A DNA stretch of 64,000 nucleotides from Thecaphora thlaspeos. Taxonomy: Eukaryota; Basidiomycota; Ustilaginomycetes; Urocystidales; Glomosporiaceae. Positions within the stretch are counted from its first letter, which is position 1, and each line of letters opens with the position of its first letter. Below the pieces are notes generated by a model. The model was not told the origin of the DNA, did no database searches, and worked only from the letters and a program-made list of their open reading frames with translations. The position numbers and the translations under genes were made by a program. The stretch lies in contig UWYS01000018.1 in the NCBI GenBank assembly GCA_900291925.1, positions 186,001 to 250,000 on the forward strand, in the 5' to 3' direction. Shown one piece after another: positions 56,607 through 64,000 of this stretch.

Positions 56607-58465
56607 AGCCAAAGGGCGCGGCGGCCCGAGTCCATGACCCCGTCCCTTCCCATGCGATACCATGCAATACCATAGCACGAAGACGGCGTCCCGCGGCGTC
56701 GGGCCTCCCTCTGCGCGCGTGCACCTACCTACACATACAAACACACCCACCCACCCATCCACCCACCCATCCACCCACCCACACACACACACACACACAT
56801 ATTGCGGGTACAGCTGCTCCCGTCACGTGCGACCCACCCAACATATTAGCATCATACCCGGAAGAGAGCGCGCCGCACAGCACAACACCGCATCTTCCCG
56901 CGCTCCCGAGCCTCATTCATGTCGTCCTTTTGGGTCTTACTCCTCGTCGTTGGCTGCAAGGGAACGGTCGCCGCCTCAGCCACGCCTCAACATTCTTTTT
57001 CGCACACCTTTACGTCTCCACCCTCTCAGCTTGGCCTCGATGTTCCCAGGGAGATAGGCTACTCCTTCGTCACGCATCCATGTACTTTTAGGGTCCCTCG
57101 GTATTCGTTGCTACTCGCCTCTGCTGCTGTTCCCCTCCTTCATCGCAAAAGACGGCGTATTTGCAGGACCGTTTCGGAATCAAGCAGGTGAACGACACAA
57201 ACTAAACCACACTTACTCCCTCCGACTAAAGAAGAGCATGTCTTGAGTTCTGTATGGATAAGTTTCCGCGCTCAGTCTGATGCTCCGCTTCTGGAAGAGG
57301 TCCCATGCCGAGTGGAGATGATCGTTTCGATCGATACCTCTCTGTGGCAAGCCCAACGTGGCATGTCCGCCGGGGGAAGGTATGTCCGTCGGGCAAAGTA
57401 CAATGATGGAGTCCCTTTTACACCTCTTCCGTTGCCTCGGTGCATGCTTCGACGGTGGCTAGATCTAGCTACACGTAACGGATCCAAATTTGATGACGGT
57501 TACTGCTTTGTCCAGCGCTAGCTAAGGCGCTCGCCGTACGTTCTTTGCGTTTTTGAACCTTATTTTGCTTGGTTCGGCTCCATACGGTACTTACAAACGA
57601 AGATGCAGAGCGAGATACAGTGTACATTAATTCAGGTCCGGCACCAACTCAGGCGACAAGGCTGGCTGTGAGGAAGGGGGGGGGGGAGCAGGCAGGCAGG
57701 GAGAAGGAGCATATGGGTTGCCGGACCCCGCGAGCTCCCAGCCGGCGCCGTAGGGCCGGCCGGTCGAGCGCCGCATGAGAGCGAGGCGTAGAGGAGCGTA
57801 GGGCGCGCGAGAACGAAGGGAAGCTAGCTACATGCAGGGAGCGAGCGGGGACATGGAGGGAAAGGGCGGGCGAAAAAGAGGCGAGTCGACGGCGTCGAGG
57901 CGGCGTCGACGAGGAGAGAGGTGATGGAGGGAAGGAGAGGAGAGAAGGAGAGCCAGCGAGGCAAGTGCCAGCGAAGGCCGCCAGCTTCGCCGCCTCGAAC
58001 TGGCGCCCACCGCGCACGTAACCGAGCGCCGTGCAGGGTTGGGAAGCCCTGCCTCACCTACCCCATCCACTCTCTTCACATCAAAAGGGCAGATGAAGCG
58101 ACCGGGAGCAAGGTCATAGCGGGACGGTGATGTGCCCCGAGGTTCGACAGATTCACATTACGTACATAGGGATCGACTTCGGAGCAAGCCGAAGACAGAT
58201 GAAGCTAGGTCAGACCTTGTCGGCCTCGCCGGGCTGGAGGGAAATCCCACACTCTCTCTTTGTCTCATCGATGGTGAGCTTGACGCCCTGGCGAAAAGGC
58301 CGAGGTAGAGGGCGCGCGTCCTGGAGCCTGTCTCAAAGACCAAGGTCTGGACAGAGCATGAGGCGAGGCTAGAGGCATGGTGAAACCTTTGCTTACCCTA
58401 CCTCCCGCTTGGTACGTAGACCCCGCGACCCGCTCCTCACGCCTCTGCCTGCCAGGGGGAGCCTA
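56607..58465. other. 3' flank of the 52920 gene and left flank of the transposon block
   Basis: No supported gene. It holds a C/A-rich simple repeat (about 56727-56800) and a G11 run (about 57676-57686). Frames are short and without pattern. Confidence 0.5.
56727..56800. repeat. (CCAC/CCAT)n then (CA)n compound simple repeat
   Basis: Runs of ACCT/ACAC, then CCACCCATCCAC units, then about 20 nt of CA repeat, 120-195 nt after the 52920 gene stop. Confidence 0.85.
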
Positions 58466-58614
58466 CAGTCGTGTGCAGATGAATTGAGACGCGAGGAAGA
58501 AAGAAAGGCTGAGAGAGACCCTAGGAGTGATCTTGGCAATCACTCAAGATCACTACCTCCACTTACCTTGGGCGCCTTGCTCAACTACCGTACCCCTGAC
58601 TGCCAACTGTACAC
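58466..58614 (+). repeat. Left terminal inverted repeat of the mariner-like element
   Basis: 149 nt matching the reverse complement of 61313-61461 with only a few substitutions. It contains an inner palindrome-like TGATCTTGGCAATCACTCAA GATCA segment near 58530-58557. Confidence 0.88.
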
Positions 58615-58767
58615 TACCACCACCCTTTACCAGTGCTCCTGCCAACAATGCCAGCTCTACCTGACTGCTCCTGACACCTTCTCTTTCTCCTCCAACCTGA
58701 TCTCAATCAACTCTACCATTGCAGCACACCAGCCAAGCTTGCTGCACTTCCCATAGCTGCTGGCAGG

Positions 58768-60108
58768 ATGTCATCCCAGTATCCAGCTTGGCACACACTC
58801 TCCCATGTTGACCTGATGCCAGTCTCCCAGTTGCCAGCCTCCTGGTCACCCTCATCACAGGAGGTATTGGCCAACACATTCTTTGACTCACAGCCTGCCT
58901 CCAGGCAGCAAAGCCTGTATGCCACTATGCCATACAGCAGCCAGTCTTGCTCATCCTTGCCAAGGATGATGTCCAGCATCACCATCCACTCCAAAGACTC
59001 CAAGCAAGAGGAAGGAAAGTCTCTAGAGCTGGTCCTTGGCATCAGCCTGTTCAAGCTTGTTGGTGGTCATTGCTGCCAGCTTGAGATGCTCCTGGTCAAG
59101 GTGCACAGTACATTTGACATATCAGACTTCCACACCACCATCTACAGAGCGGTATCAAAGAAGTACAAGGTGGATTGCTTGCACTCCCCAATCACCACCA
59201 AGATCAAGGGCAATGTGGTGTTCAAGGGCAGCATTGTGCTTACAGAGACAGCATATGGGGAGTTCTGGCAAATGGTGGCCAATTCAAAGATCCAGAAGGC
59301 ATAAGTGAGCATCCAGCTCTTCAACTGTAGCACTGCCACCATTGAGATTGATGACAACAATGATCTCCCTATGCCAAGCCTGAGCCCCAGCAAGAAGGCA
59401 AAGACTGACACTGCTGCAAAGCTCACCATCTCACCAACAGAGCAGAACATGGAGGATCTCACAGCTTGATACACATGCAACAACAACAAGTGCAACAATC
59501 TGGGAAGCCTTTGCTTTGTCCACCATGGTTGTCACATTGCCATCTCCCACATGCAGCTGTGTCACTGGGTGGCAGCAATGGCATATGGGATGCCCAGCTG
59601 CAGCATTGAGAGGCCGCCCAACAACGCAGCCTTCAATGTCTTCTAAAAGAGCTTGAAGGAATTGACAGTGGTGTTTAGCAGCAGCACCAGCACACAGAGC
59701 TCCAGCCAAAGCAGTGAGGACATCTCAATCAACAATGTCTACAAGCTGGCAACAGCCTTGCTGCCTGGCAATGCTTGGCAGCAGCTGCAGCAGCCCATTG
59801 TTTGCCTCCCAATGGCCATGCAGGGCAGAGCCAACTTTGCCATGTCATCCCAGCCCTCTCCCCCATCTGCACAGCCCGCTGCCAGCTTGTCTTGCCTTCC
59901 AGTCAAGGATATGCCAATGTTGCAGTTCCTGGAGGCTGATCCTGAGCTCTCAAGCAATGTCTGTGATGCCCTGGCACAGCATAAGATCCGGCAGATGGCA
60001 ATCCTTGAGATTGTCCTCTCAAACCCAGAGCATTGCAAAGAGCTAGGCCTTGGGGTCAGCATCCTGATTGAGCTTGATGCTGTGATTGATGGCCTCCGTG
60101 GCCAGTGA
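58768..60108 (+). pseudogene. Broken accessory ORF of the mariner-like element (unknown function)
   Basis: One frame from ATG 58768 to TGA 60108 would encode about 446 residues but has three in-frame stops at about 59302, 59467 and 59644. Both sides of each stop keep the same style, so it was once one protein. Recognisable stretches: TTKIKGNVVFKGSIVLTETA, a Cys/His cluster after the second stop (CNNNKCNNLGSLCFVHHG with further His and Cys), Ser-rich linker, and a C-terminal alpha-helical part (MLQFLEADPELSSNVCDALA). Sequence just upstream in another frame (58600-58756, with CSCQQC) may be its lost N-terminus. The Cys/His cluster suggests metal binding. It is not a transposase I know. Function unknown. 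Confidence 0.6.
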
Positions 60109-60316
60109 TGGTGTCAAGTCTGTTGTGAACATTGCAGCAATTGATGCGACTGTATACCCCTCTCTTGATCTCCCCTTGCACACTTGCCACCCTTGCAGCA
60201 GCTTTGTAGCATGTTCTATTTCAAACATTGTTGCCTTCCCAATCATCATATCCATCTGCTTCAAAGTATCTCTTTGCATGATGGCCATGGACCATGTCAC
60301 ATGCCTTGTAGATGTT

Positions 60317-61090
60317 TTAGGCAGATATCTGCCACATGCTCTTGTACCAGGCATGAGCGCATCTCCTGATTCCGGCCTTGATCTGATGGAAGGCAAGCTT
60401 GATGGGATTAAAACTGTGGCAAGTAGGGAGGCAGAAAGACTGACATGCAGCCATAGGCCTCAATGATTAATGTTGTCTGGTGGTGGATCCTTGTGTTGTC
60501 CATCACAATGATGCTGCAGTGGCCCGGAAAGACGTTGCACAACTGGAGAAGCTCCTTGATCCAAACAAGAAATGTGTCTGCATTGAAGCTGCCTTCAATG
60601 ATGCAGGGCTCCACCAGCCCAAGATCAGAGAGATCTCTTGGTACATGGAGGCCAGCAACAAGCAAAAAGCGGGGATCCCACATCAGTGGCACTGCAAGAG
60701 CAGTGACTCTGTCTTCTCACTTTGCCCAACCTGCAAGCTGTGTGGATACCTGGATATCAAGGGATGACTTGTTGACAAAGACTAGCTGCTCTGGGGCATA
60801 CATGGAGTTGCGGTAGATGTAGTGGCAGATATTGGAGTCACTCTGCTCCATGGCAATGTGCTTGAGCTTGTGGTTGGTGAGTTGAGGCTGGGCAAGCTGG
60901 TGGGAGATTGTGCTGAACAAGATGCTGACACTGTAGTCCTCCAAAAGCTCCTTGAGCTTGTCCAGGAAGATGTTTGGTTTGCTCTTGACTGCCTTGGCAA
61001 TGATCTGCAGGTCAAGTGGCATCAGCTTGCAGTAGCAGCCTGGGCCAGCTTGTTCCTTGCCTACAAAGCCATGCAGTCACATGGCTTGAT
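60317..61090 (-). pseudogene. Degenerate Tc1/mariner-type DDE transposase
   Basis: Minus-strand frame from about 61090 to 60317. The N-terminal helix-turn-helix region reads LDLQIIAKAVKSKPNIFLDK, followed by the first catalytic region LVFVNKSSLDIQVSTQLAGW, the middle Asp region CSIIVMDNTRIHHQ, and FLPPYLPQF with FNPIKLAFHQIKAGIRR in the next frame. The second Asp (MDN) and the FLPPY-NPI block are diagnostic of DDE_3 transposases. Damage seen: an in-frame TGA after GWAK (about 60717), a stop near 61080, a one-base insertion in a T run at about 60411, and NK where the first catalytic region normally has Asp-Glu. Not functional. Confidence 0.82.
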
Positions 61091-61312
61091 TGACCCGCCA
61101 GAGTGTTTCTCTTGAGGAAGCAAGTTGCCAGATGTTGCACTTGGACAGGATTCCACACTGCCAAAGGTGGTGTACCAGCACCTTGATCTCTGGGCTGATG
61201 GGGTGGCTCATGTTGGAGTGGTGGTGGTTGGGGTGGCAACAATGCAAGCAGTTGGAGCACAGGGCCATACAAGGTGGTGCAAGGCAGGGCGGTGTAGGTG
61301 GTTGGAGCATTT

Positions 61313-61461
61313 GTGTGCAGTTGGCAGTCAGGGGTATGGTAGTTGAGCAAGGCGCCCAAGGTAAGTGGAGGTAGTGATCTTGAGTGATTGCCAAGATCAC
61401 TCCTAGGGTTTCTCTCAGCCTTTCTTTCTTCCTCGCATCTCAATTCATCTGCACACAACTG
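61313..61461 (-). repeat. Right terminal inverted repeat of the mariner-like element
   Basis: 149-nt inverted copy of 58466-58614. Confidence 0.88.
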
Positions 61462-61522
61462 TGGACCATTGTGATGCCCTGCTTGCTGTTGTGCAGGCCT
61501 GAACTTTGATGTCAATGCAGTA
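61462..61522. other. 61-bp spacer between the two transposons
   Basis: Separates the right end of the mariner-like element from the TA target site (61521-61522) of the pogo-like element. Its composition resembles the elements more than the host. Confidence 0.5.
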
Positions 61523-61599
61523 ACACATCTCCCTGGGAATCTGTCCTCCCTGGGAAGCTGGCAGATTTTTTTATCCACCTCCCTTTTCTACCACCATCT
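61523..61599 (+). repeat. Left terminal inverted repeat of the pogo-like element
   Basis: 77 nt matching the reverse complement of 62728-62805 with few changes, including GCTGGCAGATTTTTT and CTACCACCATCT. Confidence 0.88.
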
Positions 61600-61833
61600 T
61601 CTTGCCACCATGGTGCACCATCTCTTGTGTTGATGACCACACTAAAAAGGCAATACATTATGTTTCAAGTACAACTACATGCAATGCACAACTAGTCTGG
61701 CTTGGCAAGTCCTCCACAGCTGCCATAGGGGTCACAGAAGATCAAGGGGATGTTGTAGGCCTCAAGACTGCTTGGCCTGGGCAGGGAGGGATCCAGTGCA
61801 AGTGACTTGGTCATTGTGGGTGGCTTGGCAGTC

Positions 61834-62656
61834 TCAATGGGTGGTGAGCCACTCTCCTGTGGCCCTGCTGATCATCTGGTCCTTGCAGATGTAGCAGCAG
61901 CCACCTGGCTTGGTGATGGTCTTGAGCAGTGAGGCACTGCAACACTTCTTCTTGTTGGCAAGCTTGGCTGCATGATGCCAAGTCTCGGCTGCCTTGAGCA
62001 GCTTGTGCCAGACAAGGCTACCCTTTCTCTCATCTGTGCTGCCCTGCAGTTTGCACAGGAGGTGGTTGAAGCAATGCAGAGTTGTTGGCATCTCAATGTA
62101 GGGTCCCTCAATGGCTTGTGGTGGCATCTGCAGGTATGCTGGCTTGTATCCAGGGAGTGTTGCAAGAGCACCTTGTTGGGGTTTGGCAGCACTGTGAGGC
62201 CAACATTGGCAAAGGCCTTTTGGATGGCAGTCTTGCTGATGGCATTGTGAGCCTCTGTGTAGAACTTGGCAAACAGAAGCCAGTCCACCTTTTTGTTCAC
62301 TCCAATTGCTGCAACCCAGTGGCTGTAATTGCTCTTGATTGGACCAAAGATGCCAACATCAAGGGGCTGGATGACATGGGTAGCACAGGCAGGGAAGCAG
62401 ACTGGCACAATCCAAAGCACCCAGCACTTGTTGCAGAAGTTGAGATCTTCTTTTCTGCTGGCACAACAACCTTTTGCCTCCCAGAGAAACCCATGATCAT
62501 GCCCATCTTGTCCATGTTGTACAGCTGGTCCCATGTGATGTCATACTCCTTGATGGTGCAGGCAAAGACATTGTAGAAGGTGGCAAGGTTGTCAAGCTTT
62601 GCTGCCTCTTTGCAGATGGCTTGGCAGTGTGACAGTAGGACTGTGTGGTGCAGCAT
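61834..62656 (-). pseudogene. Degenerate pogo/Fot1-type transposase with internal deletion
   Basis: The minus strand reads CTIKEYDITWDQLYNMDKMG and GFSGRQKVVVPAEKK, the start of a DDE_1 domain as in pogo/Fot1. It then jumps, in another frame, to CATHVIQPLDVGIFGPIKSN and FANVGLTVLPNPNKVL, the C-terminal end of the same domain. After a further frame change near 62127 the tail RKGSLVWHKLLKAAETWHHA continues to a stop at 61834-61836. The ~100 residues between GRQKV and THVIQPLD, which hold the middle catalytic Asp, are missing. The N-terminal DNA-binding part is also largely absent. It cannot be active. Confidence 0.8.
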
Positions 62657-62727
62657 GACAGCAGAATAGCAGTGAAGACCACTTTGGCAACAGTGGAGTC
62701 AGAGAGAGGAAATAGCAATACAGGAGG

Positions 62728-62805
62728 AGATGGTGGTAGAAAAGAGAGGTGGATTTAAAAAATCTGCCAGCTTCCCAGGGAGGACAGGTTCCCAGGGAGA
62801 CGCGT
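62728..62805 (-). repeat. Right terminal inverted repeat of the pogo-like element
   Basis: Inverted copy of 61523-61599, ending at TA 62806-62807. Confidence 0.88.
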
Positions 62806-62807
62806 TA

Positions 62808-64000
62808 GTGTGAGTACGATGCGGCGTCCATCGTTGATGCGGGCGCGTGTGTCGCGCTGCGCTGACCCCGGTCCCGGCCTCTCTGGTCGTCGGTGTCTTC
62901 AGAGAGGATCTTTCAAGGACGCTCGGATGTCGTTCCGTTCCTACGCCGACGGCCAGCTATGTAGCCTTACCTTAGCTTCCAGCAAGCTTCACAGCGTACC
63001 CGGGCTGGATCCGCACTCCTTCGGAGGTCTCGACCTCGGGGCGTCAAAGCTAGGCACCTCATGCCTCGTAGTTCCCTTCGGCCGGCCCAAGGGGTGGCTG
63101 GATGAGATGCACCTAGGTGCGCCCATCTCAATGTCACCATCTGGCCTTCATGCTCCAGCCTGCCGGCCTGCCTTGCTTGCTTGCCTGCCATCGTGCTAAG
63201 TACTGTACGCTTGTTCTGTCCTGCGTCCCCCCTGACCCTCCTCCTAGGCTTCTATACATAAGAGAAGACTGGCCCCACACCATTGCCATTCCATCTTCCT
63301 GCCCTCCCTCCTGTCTCCTGCTTGCTTGCTCCTCCTCACGCTACATCCACGCAACCCCTTGCCATCCGGCATTTGACCTGACCTATCACAACTGCCCTTC
63401 GCCTTGGCGCAGCTTGCTCCTGTCCGACCTTGCTTGTTTACGAGATCTCCCCATGCTACCCACGGGCGACACGTAGTACTGCGGGTTCCTCATACCCTTC
63501 CGCCCTTCGAGCTATCCTTGAAGTTTCTCCTGCTCTCCCAACATAGACGGACCGAGGAACGATACTTCTTCCGACGTCAACTGTCTCGGTTGCCTCTACC
63601 GCACTAGCGTTAGGGCCGGGCGCTTCTCCATTGGTCCCATGATACCGTCGCAGGGGCCTTTTCATTGATCCTCAGCTCGGGCGACTTTCGACCAGATCCC
63701 TGAAGGCCGTTGTGGCTTTCGTCTCGAGGACGGCGGGATACCGTAAGCAGTTGCGCGCGGTAGAGCTAAAGCTTGGGCCGGTGGACTACAAGTACGTACC
63801 CTGCCCATCCCGTCGATCTTGCGAGGGTTTCCTCCTTATTTTGCGCTCTACCTCGACACCACGACAAGTTCTCTCGGTCCCACACCAGAACAGTCAAGTG
63901 TAACGGCCTCTCCAACGAACCTGCCGGACTCCCGACCGCTCGCTTCTTGATCCCACCTCCACCGGTACCGCTCTCTAGACGAGTTCAAGATGGAGGACCC
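62808..64000 (+). other. Right flank; possible 5' region of a gene starting at the window edge
   Basis: Composition returns to host type at once. No exon is secure. Frames at 62810-63199 and 63712-63903 are short. An ATG at 63990-63992 (ATG GAG GAC) follows about 500 nt of C/T-rich sequence and may be the start of a gene that continues right of the window. Confidence 0.35.

Larger units (their letters stand above)
58466..61461. mobile_element. Tc1/mariner-superfamily DNA transposon with 149-bp inverted repeats and two convergent ORFs (decayed)
   Basis: A 3.0-kb element bounded by long inverted repeats that start CAGT(C/T)GTGTGCAGATG, the CAGT terminus being typical of Tc1/mariner. The left end is preceded by TA (58464-58465). 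The right end is followed by TG (61462-61463), as if one target-site base has mutated. Inside are a DDE_3-type transposase on the minus strand (60317-61090) and an unrelated broken ORF on the plus strand (58768-60108) that converge. Codon use inside (T- and A-ending codons common) differs sharply from host genes. All frames carry stops or shifts, so this copy is not autonomous. Confidence 0.85.
61523..62805. mobile_element. Pogo/Fot1-like DNA transposon, internally deleted, with TA target duplication
   Basis: A 1283-bp element flanked by TA on both sides (61521-61522, 62806-62807), with inverted repeats of about 77 bp starting AC(A/G)C(A/G)TCTCCCTGGGAA. Each repeat holds two copies of TCCCTGGGAA. 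The interior has a pogo-type transposase on the minus strand that lacks its catalytic centre and carries a frameshift. The length is well below the ~1.8-2 kb of complete Fot1-like elements, so this is a deletion derivative that could only move with help from another copy. Confidence 0.85.

Noticed and set aside
61012..61578. 188-codon minus frame spanning both transposons
   Set aside because: Crosses the end of one element and the inverted repeat of the other; it is a by-product of the junction.

Overview
The window is nuclear DNA from a GC-rich basidiomycete fungus, most likely a smut-type fungus (Ustilaginomycotina). The evidence is a strong G/C third-codon-position bias, short GT-AG introns of about 70-150 nt with CTGAC-like branch points, and fungal housekeeping genes. 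These are a vacuolar sorting receptor, Are-type sterol acyltransferase, Sgt2, a MEF2/Rlm1-type MADS factor, Nop12, Mak16 and a PXMP4 peroxin-like protein. Species cannot be fixed from the sequence alone.

Layout. 1-1717 (-): N-terminal part of VPS10. 2496-4133 (+): the molybdopterin-synthase small subunit MOCS2A and, immediately downstream, an alpha/beta-hydrolase-like coding block with no ATG of its own. A splice donor inside the last MOCS2A codons joins the two in frame. 4277-5407 (-): a DUF1640/Fmp32-type mitochondrial inner-membrane protein, divergent from 6587-9134 (+), sterol O-acyltransferase. 10980-12978 (+) and 13185-15521 (-): two convergent large proteins of unknown function. 16131-17756: a decayed coding patch and a small secreted Cys-containing protein interrupted by an in-frame TGA. 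19592-20641 (+): SGT2. 21116-21217: an intron-containing tRNA-Ala(AGC). 21475-23744 (-): a seven-exon MFS transporter. 26301-28814 (-): an EF-hand MscS channel. 32274-34273 (+): a MADS-box factor with a coding-like tail after its stop. 35113-37674 (-): NOP12. 39190-41061 and 45627-48214 (+): two single-pass membrane proteins with long disordered tails, flanking the PXMP4-like gene (42510-43618). 49113-50304 (-): MAK16. 52920-56606 (+): a 1228-residue protein of unknown function.

The right end holds two adjacent, decayed Tc1/mariner-superfamily DNA transposons. The first (58466-61461) has 149-bp terminal inverted repeats, a broken DDE transposase on the minus strand and a second, broken, convergent ORF on the plus strand. 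The second (61523-62805) is a pogo/Fot1-like element with 77-bp inverted repeats, an apparent TA target duplication and an internally deleted transposase. Codon use and composition change sharply at the element borders.

Most genes are unlinked housekeeping functions. Two pairs share short divergent promoters (DUF1640/ARE2 and MAK16/1228-residue protein). NOP12 and MAK16 both serve large-subunit ribosome assembly. The strongest novelty candidates are the MOCS2A/hydrolase splice switch, the two-ORF mariner-like element, and the stop-interrupted secreted protein. Several loci need single-base corrections to read through, so real mutation and assembly error must be told apart.
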